From COMBO-56-21 sp038852315 (GTDB lineage: Archaea; Thermoplasmatota; Thermoplasmata; UBA10834), in NCBI GenBank assembly GCA_038852315.1, contig JAWCKF010000025.1, forward strand, positions 1 through 28,610: 28,610 nucleotides of DNA. Direction: 5' to 3'. The position numbers and the translations under genes were made by a program. This document shows positions 16,237 to 23,123 of the stretch, one piece after another (position 1 is the first letter of the stretch; every line of letters begins with the position of its first letter). The notes under the pieces are model-generated. The model ran no database searches. It was not told the DNA's origin and was given only the letters and a program-made list of their open reading frames with translations.

Positions 16237-16728
16237 TCACTGCTTGACTTTTCTGACCATTCGCACCTTCTTGGTCGGAGCGGGTGCTGCTGCCGCCTCT
16301 TCCGAAGCCGGGGCAGTCTTTACGGCCCTCACGCGCCTGACTGGGGATTCTTGGGTACCTGGAGCCGTAGCAGGCGAAGATGGAGCACGGGCGGATGCAA
16401 CAGGCTTTGGCAGCCCGCTCGATGTCTCCGGTGGGGGCGCAGGAGGAGACGGCTGGGACGTCTTCTCCTTGGCTCTGATGGCCTCAGCCTTCTCAATCGC
16501 GGGCGTGTGTAGAGTGGACTCGATCTTGGCGTTCACAGTCCCTGGTTCGAACTTCTGTTTCTCCAGAAGGAGGTCGCGCTCAAGCTTCTCTATCTGAACA
16601 ATCCATTCATCTTCCTCCTCAAAATCCCATCCGCAGAACTCGCAGACGGTAGCGTCGAGGGGGACGCCGAGGCCGCAGCTTGGGCATTCTTTCTTCACAT
16701 CGGCCTCGTCGATTTTTTTGGCCATCAT
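16237..16728 (-). CDS. Zinc-ribbon protein with Ala/Pro-rich linker and basic tail, unknown function
   Basis: I do not recognise a named family. Starting at the ATG at 16728 (a second ATG follows directly), the protein has about 163 residues. It opens with a rubredoxin-type ribbon, CPSCGLGVPLDATVCEFCGW, having two CxxC knuckles. An acidic, helix-forming stretch follows (EEEDEWIVQIEKLERDLLLE). Then comes a long linker of Pro, Ala, Ser and Thr. The C-terminus carries two similar basic clusters, VRRVRAVK and KKVRMVRKVK. The modular shape suggests a nucleic-acid- or ribosome-associated adaptor, but no function can be read. The TATA box predicts a leaderless or nearly leaderless mRNA. Confidence 0.7.
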   Translation of the reverse strand: MMAKKIDEADVKKECPSCGLGVPLDATVCEFCGWDFEEEDEWIVQIEKLERDLLLEKQKFEPGTVNAKIESTLHTPAIEKAEAIRAKEKTSQPSPPAPPPETSSGLPKPVASARAPSSPATAPGTQESPVRRVRAVKTAPASEEAAAAPAPTKKVRMVRKVKQ

Positions 16729-16747
16729 CCAGATAATTCTCACCTCG

Positions 16748-16755
16748 TTATTTAA
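16748..16755 (-). promoter_or_regulatory. TATA box of the zinc-ribbon gene (leaderless start)
   Basis: On the minus strand TTAAATAA is centred about 25 bases from the ATG at 16728, so transcription would begin at or beside the start codon. GAGGTGA lies between them and would not be on such a transcript. Confidence 0.55.
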
Positions 16756-16803
16756 GTGTTGTTGAGACTGCGAGAACAGCTAGTCAGTAGAGAGAAGAGT
16801 ACG

Positions 16804-16812
16804 CTAAAATAC
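16804..16812 (+). promoter_or_regulatory. TATA-like element of the DUF373-mptE operon
   Basis: CTAAAATAC lies 27-35 bases before the ATG at 16839, predicting a leader of only a few bases. It is divergent from the zinc-ribbon promoter about 55 bases away. Confidence 0.5.
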
Positions 16813-16838
16813 AACCAGAGGGCATTACCAGGAACAAG

Positions 16839-17987
16839 ATGAAGACTCTGGTTCTGTGCGTCGACAGAGACGACGACCTCGGCACGAAGGCGGGCATAAA
16901 TGGGCCTGTCATCGGCAGGGAGGAGAACCTGAAGGCTACTATGGCGCTCGGCCTGGCGGATCCCGAGGAAGCCGATACGAACACCATGCTAGCAGGCCTG
17001 CAGTTGTACGACGACCTCGTCAAGCGTGGTATGGACGCCGAGATAGCGACGATAGCGGGTGACACGCATGTTGGTTTTCAGGCTGACTTGATACTGGCCA
17101 CTCAGCTCGAGAACGTGCTTGAGGTTGTGAAACCGGACAGAGCCATCCTCGTGAGCGACGGCGTTGAAGACGAGGCGATATACCCCATCATATCGTCCCG
17201 CGTGAAGATCGATTCTGTGCGCCGAGTCTTCGTGAAGCAGAGCAGGAGCGTCGAGGGGACTTACTACATGATAATCAAGACTCTCCAGGACGAGAAGATG
17301 CGCAGGAAGTGGATCGTGCCTCTCTCGATGCTGTTGATAATAGTCGGCGTCTGGTCCGTCTTGATAAAGGTCCTACAGTTTTCAAGGGGTGGGTACGAGG
17401 ACCTCGGGTTACTTTCCCAGATGATACCAGGCTTCGTAGCATTCTCGTTCGGAGTATACCTGGTGGGCTGGGCATATCACTGGGCCGAGCGCGCACGTCA
17501 GCGGCTCGAGAGGACGGGCAGGGCCGTCAGGCAGGGAAGCCTCGTCATACCCTTCGCATTGATGGCCTTCGTGCTGATCGTCGTCGGTGTACTCATTGGA
17601 TACGATGAGGCGGCCGTCTACCGCGAGGCCCTCCTGCCTTCCGAGAGGAGCTTGGCAATATCAATCCTGCTCTTCGTGTCCGGCTCTGTCTGGTTCTTCG
17701 TGTTCGGCACTTTCATCTACGAGACTGGCAAGTCCGTGACGGCCTTCCTGCACACCGGCAAGATAAGGTGGTCCTTCATAGTGATGATGATCTCGGTCAT
17801 GGCAACGGGATTCATCATTCAGGGGGCGGTTGACGCCATAATGCTGATGCTCAACTATGGAGAGCGCGACGCCATCCTGATCTTCGCTGAGATGGCAACA
17901 GGTATACTGATAGCGGTGTTCAGCTCGGTCCTCAACGCGTCGCTCAGAACGGAGGCGGGGCAGCGGGCCGAGGCCCAGGGGACATGA
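16839..17987 (+). CDS. DUF373 family archaeal membrane protein
   Basis: The 382-residue protein has a soluble N-terminal domain followed by a membrane domain. The start MKTLVLCVDRDDDLGTKAGI and the segments GPVIGREENLKATMALGLAD, EIATIAGDTHVGFQADLI and RAILVSDGVEDEAIYPIISS are the DUF373 signature. From about residue 155 there are five or six hydrophobic helices, among them WIVPLSMLLIIVGVWSVLI, LVIPFALMAFVLIVVGVLIG and ISILLFVSGSVWFFVFGTF. The family is confined to archaea and has no established function. The mptE-like gene starts 4 bases after its stop, so they form an operon. Confidence 0.9.
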   Translation: MKTLVLCVDRDDDLGTKAGINGPVIGREENLKATMALGLADPEEADTNTMLAGLQLYDDLVKRGMDAEIATIAGDTHVGFQADLILATQLENVLEVVKPDRAILVSDGVEDEAIYPIISSRVKIDSVRRVFVKQSRSVEGTYYMIIKTLQDEKMRRKWIVPLSMLLIIVGVWSVLIKVLQFSRGGYEDLGLLSQMIPGFVAFSFGVYLVGWAYHWAERARQRLERTGRAVRQGSLVIPFALMAFVLIVVGVLIGYDEAAVYREALLPSERSLAISILLFVSGSVWFFVFGTFIYETGKSVTAFLHTGKIRWSFIVMMISVMATGFIIQGAVDAIMLMLNYGERDAILIFAEMATGILIAVFSSVLNASLRTEAGQRAEAQGT

Positions 17988-17991
17988 GATA

Positions 17992-18669
17992 TTGAGGCCC
18001 GAACTGTGGGCGCCCGTTTACGCCCGCATCTGCGAGGACTTCGGTTTCGATCCTGCCAGGGACGAGGAGGCCGCACGCCTACTTTCACATCTGGTCGGCT
18101 CACGGAGCGACAGATCGTTGGAGTTGGTGCGCCGCGATTTTCCATCAAGGGTGGTGATATGCGGCGGTGCGCAGAGCTTGGAAGACGCAATCTCGTCGAC
18201 GGACCTCGAGGATCCTGTCGTCGCTGCGGACAGTGCCACCACTGTCCTACTCGAATCAGGCATTCGCCCCCATATGGTAGTGACGGATTTGGATGGTATC
18301 GTCGAGGACCAGCAGGAGGTCAACGCTGCTGGCGCCCCCGTGTTCGTGCACGCGCACGGCGATAACATTCCTGCGCTGAGAGCGCATGTTGGCAGATTCA
18401 CAGGCCCGGTCGTCGGCACATGCCAGTGCAAGCCGCCCGAGCACGTCTACAACTTCGGAGGTTTCACCGACGGGGACAGAGCGGCCTGCATCTGTGCAGA
18501 GCTGGGCGCGCGAGTGATCACGTTGCTCGGATTCGACTTTGAGAACCCCGCAGAGAAGAAAGGCAAGAGCAGAGACATCAAGCGCAGGAAGCTTGCGTGG
18601 GCGCGAAAGATAATCAACGAGCTCAGGAACCAGGGCGTTGATGTCACCATCGCCGAGCCTCGTGTCTGA
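17992..18669 (+). CDS. mptE: 6-hydroxymethyl-7,8-dihydropterin pyrophosphokinase, MptE-like
   Basis: MptE activates 6-hydroxymethyl-dihydropterin with ATP in archaeal tetrahydromethanopterin or folate-type cofactor synthesis. The 225 residues include VVICGGAQSLEDAI (nucleotide-binding loop), ADSATTVLLESGIRPHMVVTD followed by LDG, and FVHAHGDNIPAL. GGFTDGDRAACICAELGA and LLGFDF complete the block order of the archaeal DUF115/MptE family. The only near start is TTG at 17992, four bases after the DUF373 stop, with GGGGA a little upstream, so translation is probably coupled. The final stretch KRRKLAWARKIINEL is the usual C-terminal helix. Family membership is strong; the precise cofactor made is inferred. 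Confidence 0.88.
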   Translation: MRPELWAPVYARICEDFGFDPARDEEAARLLSHLVGSRSDRSLELVRRDFPSRVVICGGAQSLEDAISSTDLEDPVVAADSATTVLLESGIRPHMVVTDLDGIVEDQQEVNAAGAPVFVHAHGDNIPALRAHVGRFTGPVVGTCQCKPPEHVYNFGGFTDGDRAACICAELGARVITLLGFDFENPAEKKGKSRDIKRRKLAWARKIINELRNQGVDVTIAEPRV

Positions 18670-18725
18670 AGGGCGTTGTTCGACACTTATTTAGCCCTGT
18701 AGACAGTTGCACACGCGGGATCGGG

Positions 18726-19160
18726 ATGACTGTTGTCACCATGCAACAGGTGGAACTCGCTCTCAAGAAGACAGTCGGCAGGAAGGGTATGTCCGATGCC
18801 GAGGTCAAGAATCTGGCCGAGTACCTCCTGAGCTTCTTCGGCTATGCTGACGAAGTCATAGACAACAGGCTCACATCCGAGGACCGCGACGTCTTCTACA
18901 TGCTAGAGGAAGAGGGGCTCCTTACATCGACTCAGGAGGAGGTCCTCCTGAAGAAGGGCAAACTCTGGCGGATACATTACTGGATCCTGAAGAAGGACCA
19001 AATACTCAGACTGGCGCAGTCTGAGGACGGTGATGAACAGACCAAGGATGAGGCGGCCCAGGTTTATGATCAGATCTCGGACGAGGAGTGGGCCCGGCAC
19101 AGACTGAACCCAGCCGACGAGGACCCCGGGAAGCCTTCCGGTCCTGATGAAAGCCATTAA
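18726..19160 (+). CDS. Conserved archaeal protein of unknown function
   Basis: This 144-residue soluble protein looks like a compact helical domain (MQQVELALKKTVGRKGMSDA, NLAEYLLSFFGYADEVIDNR, DVFYMLEEEGLLTS, KLWRIHYWILKKDQILRLA). A charged, probably disordered tail follows (DEDPGKPSGPDESH). It resembles, from memory, the family catalogued as DUF6015 in Thermoplasmatota, but I cannot confirm this. The mid-protein pattern of helices with a short strand could be a winged-helix variant. A TATA-like ACTTATTTA near 18685 precedes it. It ends 39 bases before the site-2 protease gene on the same strand. Confidence 0.7.
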   Translation: MTVVTMQQVELALKKTVGRKGMSDAEVKNLAEYLLSFFGYADEVIDNRLTSEDRDVFYMLEEEGLLTSTQEEVLLKKGKLWRIHYWILKKDQILRLAQSEDGDEQTKDEAAQVYDQISDEEWARHRLNPADEDPGKPSGPDESH

Positions 19161-19199
19161 TACCCGGAGCATCTTCTGCAGAGCCCGAGTCTGCTCCAG

Positions 19200-20804
19200 A
19201 TGAATGGCTACATCATCGCTCTGCTGATATTCGTCGCGTGGGTGGGACTGGTCTATTACGCCCACAGGATCAAGTGGCTCGAGAGACACAGCATGAGTTT
19301 GTTCGGGCCGGCGGTCATGTGGAAGACCAGGAGGGGCAGGGACTTCATCGACTGGCTCGCCCGTCCCAGGCGATTCTGGTCGTTGTACGGTTCGCTGGCG
19401 CTCTGGATATGTGCGGGAGCCATGATGACCATCATGCTGCTTCTCCTGTGGGAGGCCACGATAGTTAGCCAGATAGCCGAGCCCCCGTCCCCGGAGCTGA
19501 TTCTGGGAATCCCCGGAGTGAACCCAGTGATACCCATCGGATACGGTATACTCGCGCTCGCGATATCCATCGTCATACACGAGTTGAGTCATGGCGTGCT
19601 CACGCGCGTCGGTGGTATGAGGGTCCAGTCGCTCGGACTGCTCTTCTTGGTGTTCCCCGTAGGGGCATTCGTTGAGCCCGACGAGGCGGAGCTGAAAGGC
19701 GCCACGCGTAGCCGAAGGACCAAGGTGTTCGCCGCTGGGCCCGCGAGCAACATAATAGCAGCCATGTTGTTCCTAGGACTCTTCTCGGGAGTGATGATGT
19801 CCTCCCTGGAGCCAGAGAGGGATGGCGCGCTCGCGGTGGGAGTGGTGGCGGATTCGCCAGCTGCTCTGGCGGGTATCTCACCGAACAGCCTCATAGTGTC
19901 AGTGGGTGGGGTGTCAATATCGAACGCGTCGGAGCTTGAGGCGAGGGTCGCTCACACCCCTGGTGCACTGACTAACGTCACCTACTACCGAGGCGGCTCT
20001 CTCAGAACGGTCGAGGGCGTCGTCGATGGCGTCGTCGTGGCTTTCGCAACGAAGGGCTTCGCAGCCTATGAGTCTGGCATGAGGACAGGGATGGTTCTCG
20101 TCTCTTTGAACGACACGCCTGTTGGCAACGTCGAGACGCTCACTCAGATTATGTCCCGTCTGAGGGCGGGTCAGACTGCGAATGTGACCGTGATGAGTTA
20201 CGACAGTACCGCGCAGGAGTTCACCGTGAATCCGAAGATTCGGACGGTGACGCTATCGGATAAGTGGGAGTACTATGAAAGGTTCTATCCAGACAGCAAC
20301 AGCGAGAGCTACAGAGGCGTGGCATATCTTGGCGGCGGCTTCTTGAACCTCGGCTTCGAGTCCGCGGACGCGACGTACTACAGGGACATTTTGGCGAAGC
20401 CTTTCGCTGGCGACAGGGGCCTGCACGACTTCTCACGCTCTTGGCTCCGCCTGATCGCATTGCCTTTCTTGGACCTCGCCCCCGTGCGCTCCCCTGTGAC
20501 CGACCTCTATCACCCAGCGGGGTCGCTAGCATGGATGCCCGACGCACTTTTCTGGCTCGTGGCGAACTCTCTGTATTGGATATTCTGGATAAACCTGATG
20601 CTCGGCCTGACCAACGTCCTCCCCATGATTCCACTCGATGGGGGATACGTCTTCAGCGACGCCTTCGGCTACGTTCTGGGACGTATCGCCCCCCATGCGC
20701 CCAAGGAGAAGGTCGAGCGATGGGCGGGACAGGTTGTCGCAGCACTCTCTCTGTTCGTGTTCGGCCTCATATTGTGGCAGATCGTGGGTCCGGCAGTGTT
20801 GTGA
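19200..20804 (+). CDS. Site-2 protease (M50 family) membrane metalloprotease with PDZ region
   Basis: Site-2 proteases cut substrates within the membrane to release regulators. This 534-residue protein has the zinc motif HELSHGV near residues 127-133 in a hydrophobic helix and the second metal motif PLDGGYVF near 473. N-terminal helices (IIALLIFVAWVGLVYYAH and ALWICAGAMMTIMLLLLW) precede the active site. A PDZ-like region follows at about 215-330 (VVADSPAALAGISPNSLIVS, SGMRTGMVLVSLNDTPVGN), apparently two copies in tandem. The C-terminal helices include NSLYWIFWINLMLGLTNVLP and AALSLFVFGLILWQIV. Length and topology fit archaeal S2P-like enzymes. The substrate is unknown; a membrane-anchored transcription factor is typical for the family. 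The ATG lies about 45 bases from a TTAATA element. Confidence 0.93.
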   Translation: MNGYIIALLIFVAWVGLVYYAHRIKWLERHSMSLFGPAVMWKTRRGRDFIDWLARPRRFWSLYGSLALWICAGAMMTIMLLLLWEATIVSQIAEPPSPELILGIPGVNPVIPIGYGILALAISIVIHELSHGVLTRVGGMRVQSLGLLFLVFPVGAFVEPDEAELKGATRSRRTKVFAAGPASNIIAAMLFLGLFSGVMMSSLEPERDGALAVGVVADSPAALAGISPNSLIVSVGGVSISNASELEARVAHTPGALTNVTYYRGGSLRTVEGVVDGVVVAFATKGFAAYESGMRTGMVLVSLNDTPVGNVETLTQIMSRLRAGQTANVTVMSYDSTAQEFTVNPKIRTVTLSDKWEYYERFYPDSNSESYRGVAYLGGGFLNLGFESADATYYRDILAKPFAGDRGLHDFSRSWLRLIALPFLDLAPVRSPVTDLYHPAGSLAWMPDALFWLVANSLYWIFWINLMLGLTNVLPMIPLDGGYVFSDAFGYVLGRIAPHAPKEKVERWAGQVVAALSLFVFGLILWQIVGPAVL

Positions 20805-20839
20805 CTGACTTAGAGGGGGGTTCGTCTCCTGGCGCGAGA

Positions 20840-20856
20840 TAGGTTTTTATTACCTA
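20840..20856. promoter_or_regulatory. Inverted repeat TAGGT-7-ACCTA enclosing the TATA element
   Basis: A five-base inverted repeat (20840-20844 and 20852-20856) brackets TTTTATT, the TATA-like element of the next gene. A protein bound to it would block the promoter. The downstream gene encodes a DNA-binding-type protein, so self-repression is plausible but unproven. Confidence 0.4.
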
Positions 20857-20878
20857 GATTGTTACCAATTTGGATGCG

Positions 20879-21454
20879 ATGTTCTCGCCCGAGAAGGACT
20901 TGAAGGAGCTGGTCCTCGAGATACTGAAGAAGGAGCAGATGTCCATAAGCGGACTGTCCAGAGAACTCGCGGCGAGGGGGATCAAGCTCCACAGGCTGGA
21001 ACTCACTGGCTACCTCAAGGCCCTGGCCGATATGAACGTCCTAAAGGAGAAAGACATCAAGCCCGCGAAGGTTTTCTCCGCATCAGCGACTAGAGAGAAG
21101 AGCCTTTACGAGCTCGTTGGCGAATTCGCTGCTCTGTACGCCTCTACGCCTGACGAGAGGGCGACGCTTGCCGCATACTGCTTGCAGAGGTTGTTCAGGC
21201 GAGCGATTTTCGACATGGAGGTCAAGCGGTGCGGCCTCGAGGGCATCGTGGACGGGCGCAAGGCCACTCCCGAAGAGCGTGCCGAGGCCAAATCGATTCT
21301 AACTAGGCTGGGGTACAAGGTTCCCAACAGCGACATGCCCACAATTGTTGAGAAGGACCTGGAGAAGGCGTATCTGCAGGTGCTCGCCGATGTGGTTGTC
21401 GAGAGGTTCAATGCACGCCAGTACCAGAAGCAGACGACCCAGACCCGTCTCTGA
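20879..21454 (+). CDS. Winged-helix-like DNA-binding protein, unknown target
   Basis: I do not recognise a named family. From the ATG at 20879 the protein has 191 residues. The first 60 (DLKELVLEILKKEQMSISGL, SRELAARGIKLHRLELTGYL, KALADMNVLKEKDIKPAKVF) have the helix-turn-helix plus wing order of a winged-helix domain. The remainder is helical (SLYELVGEFAALYAS, ATLAAYCLQRLFRRAIF, EKAYLQVLADVVVERFNARQ) and may dimerise. An inverted repeat surrounds its TATA element, so transcription probably starts at or near the ATG. The frame extends to a TTG nine bases upstream, which I regard as less likely. The AIR-synthase-related gene follows after 39 bases. Confidence 0.7.
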   Translation: MFSPEKDLKELVLEILKKEQMSISGLSRELAARGIKLHRLELTGYLKALADMNVLKEKDIKPAKVFSASATREKSLYELVGEFAALYASTPDERATLAAYCLQRLFRRAIFDMEVKRCGLEGIVDGRKATPEERAEAKSILTRLGYKVPNSDMPTIVEKDLEKAYLQVLADVVVERFNARQYQKQTTQTRL

Positions 21455-21493
21455 GCGGTTTTCTTTATCTACGGCTACCCGCATCCTGTGAAC

Positions 21494-22465
21494 ATGGCTC
21501 TCAGAGACCTCGTGAGCGCAATCAGGTCCTACAAGGGCGTGCAGAGGAAGCGAGCGATTCGACCTGTCGCACTCGATCTTCTCGCAGTTCCCAAGGGCCG
21601 TGTGATGGCGACGCACGGCGAGGACGCGGCTGTCATACAGCTTGGGAGAGAGATTCTACTGATGGCGGCTGACGGGATAATGGAGGACCTCGTAAGGAGT
21701 AACCCGAGGTGGGCAGGCTACTGTGCTGTCCTGGTGAATGTCAACGACATTGCAGCGATGGGAGGCGTGCCGATAGCGATGGTCAATGTGCTCTCGTGCC
21801 CGGAAGAGAGAATCAGGCGGGAGATTGTCAAGGGCATCAAGGAGGCCTGTGAGAAGTTCTCGGTGCCGATGGTAGGCGGGCACCTGCATCCAGACAGCAG
21901 CTATTCGGCCGTGGACGTTGCGGTCCTCGGCAGGACGGACCGGACACATCTCATCCTCAGTTCGGGCGCCTCCAAGGGCGATGTGGTTGTCTTCGCCATG
22001 GATCTTGACGGCGAATTCACGGAGGGTATTCCCTACTCGTGGGACACGACTTCGAGGAAGAACAAAGCCGTCATCCAACGACAGCTGAAGGCGATGATGA
22101 GGGTCGCACCGTATGTGACCGCCGGCAAGGACATCAGCAACCCTGGCTCGCTGGGGTCCCTGGGCATGCTCCTCGAGGCGAGCAGGAAGGGGGCGGTTGT
22201 CGATATCGACAGGATTCCCAAACCCGAAGGGGTGGACCTCGTGCAGTGGCTCACGGCCTACCAAGGATGCGGGTTCGTGGTCACAGCCAGGCATGGTAAG
22301 GAGCAACAGGTACTCCAGGAGTTCGCCAGAGCTGGCATTGAGGCCGATGTCTGCGGGACTGTTAAGCCGGGGTCCGCTCTTGAGGTGTTGCTCGGGGATG
22401 AGAGCGAGATCCTTTTCGACTTCTCAAGGGAAACGCTCGGATGTGCGCCTCCGCAAAAGATATGA
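21494..22465 (+). CDS. AIR-synthase-related (PurM-like) ATPase, methanogenesis-marker-2-like
   Basis: The 323-residue protein has the PurM/SelD/ThiL fold. The glycine and aspartate motifs are ATHGEDAAVI (about 39-48), LLMAADGIMED (55-65) and GYCAVLVNVNDIAAMGG (75-91). MVGGHLHPDSSYSAV and AGKDISNPGSLGSLGMLLEA follow. These ATP-binding proteins act on phosphorylated amine-type substrates such as AIR, selenide or thiamine phosphate. The strong conservation of WAGYCAVLVNVNDIAAMGG and DISNPG points to the AIR-synthase-related group that includes methanogenesis marker 2, rather than to true ThiL. The substrate is unknown. I take the ATG at 21494; the frame also extends to a GTG six bases upstream. 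It may be cotranscribed with the upstream winged-helix gene or use the TTTCTTTATC element near 21460. Confidence 0.82.
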   Translation: MALRDLVSAIRSYKGVQRKRAIRPVALDLLAVPKGRVMATHGEDAAVIQLGREILLMAADGIMEDLVRSNPRWAGYCAVLVNVNDIAAMGGVPIAMVNVLSCPEERIRREIVKGIKEACEKFSVPMVGGHLHPDSSYSAVDVAVLGRTDRTHLILSSGASKGDVVVFAMDLDGEFTEGIPYSWDTTSRKNKAVIQRQLKAMMRVAPYVTAGKDISNPGSLGSLGMLLEASRKGAVVDIDRIPKPEGVDLVQWLTAYQGCGFVVTARHGKEQQVLQEFARAGIEADVCGTVKPGSALEVLLGDESEILFDFSRETLGCAPPQKI

Positions 22466-22672
22466 AGCCTCTCTGCGTATGGACTCTTAGAGAGCGAGAA
22501 ACACGGCAACTCAGCGGTTGGCAACCAATCCGAGATGGCGCCTATGAGCTCGGGTAGGTTGAGCTAGTAAAAGGGGAGTGTCACGCTGCGCTCCCCACCG
22601 TGCTCGACTCTCTCCCTATTCTCTGTCCTCTACGGAGGTCGGCGGACGGGCATTCTAGCACGTCCCAGAAGT
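22466..22672. other. Non-coding 3' trailer region between the AIR-synthase gene and SRP RNA
   Basis: I see no protein gene here. The plus-strand frames lack a consistent start and ribosome binding site. The stretch carries the SRP RNA trailer, which holds inverted repeats, and a hairpin with T-run on the minus strand (22569-22596). Confidence 0.6.
22569..22596 (-). terminator. Hairpin followed by T-run, likely 3' end of the SRP RNA precursor
   Basis: On the minus strand GGGGAG (22591-22596) pairs with CTCCCC (22573-22578) around a 12-base loop, followed directly by TTTT. It lies about 100 bases beyond the inferred mature SRP RNA 3' end. Confidence 0.5.
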
Positions 22673-22982
22673 GCTAGGCCACTGGGGTTGCCGACCTCCC
22701 CGCACGCCAGCTACCCAGAAACCTTCTCGGCCCCGCTTCCCGGTGAGCGTTGGGAGTCCGCGGTAAGGCTGCTCCCGTCAGGGCCTGACCCGTTCCCCGC
22801 GACTGAGGTTGACAATCCCGCCCTCCGGCTGGATTGGACAGCCACCTTCAACCCCATCGGACAGAGCCTCACAGTTGGCAACTGGACTGGCGCCGGTTCG
22901 GTTACGACGTCCCCAGCTGTCACCCCCACTATCGACGATTTTGGTGTACAAGGACACGCCGAACGTCCCGGTCAAGCCTAGC
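22673..22982 (-). ncRNA. ffs: Archaeal signal recognition particle (7S) RNA
   Basis: SRP RNA is the scaffold of the particle that brings ribosomes to the membrane. The minus strand folds with every archaeal helix. The ends form helix 1 (22975-22982 with 22673-22680). GGGAC/GUCCU forms a helix-3 hairpin, followed by UGUA (22947-22950) of the Alu domain. Helix 5 pairs CUGGGG/CCCCAG (22911-22916 with 22682-22687), CGCCAG/CUGGCG (22887-22892 with 22705-22710), UCCAG/CUGGG and GUGAG/CUCAC. Helix 6 pairs 22848-22855 with 22805-22812 and is capped by GCC-GGAG-GGC, the SRP19-binding loop. Helix 8 (CGCGG/CCGCG outer stem) has the SRP54 motif GGUCAGG-CCC-UGAC-GGG-AGCAGCC. The 310-base length fits. The loop UGAC replaces the usual GNRA type. 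Ends are uncertain by several bases. Confidence 0.88.
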
Positions 22983-23001
22983 GTCAGAACAATGTCCGCG
23001 G

Positions 23002-23011
23002 CTCTATAAAG
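23002..23011. promoter_or_regulatory. Shared TATA element between SRP RNA (minus) and wtpA (plus)
   Basis: CTCTATAAAG reads as a TATA box on the plus strand, and CTTTATAGAG on the minus strand is centred about 25 bases from the SRP RNA 5' end. Flanking ACAATG (22989-22994) and CATTGT (23013-23018) form an inverted repeat around it. The minus-strand use is well supported by spacing; the plus-strand use is less certain. Confidence 0.5.
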
Positions 23012-23123
23012 GCATTGTGCAGGCTGGCCGGGTACGGTCCTCCAGCTGGTGTCTTCGGCCGCGCGTGCCCGAAAGGAATATCAGACGGCATCGATATGTC
23101 AGGCAAAGCATATCGGTGAGAGA

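Noticed and set aside
22634..22699. Stand-alone rho-independent terminator or mobile-element inverted repeat
   Set aside because: The 10-base arms enclose the SRP RNA 3' end and no T-run or transposase follows; refolding of the RNA trailer explains it better.
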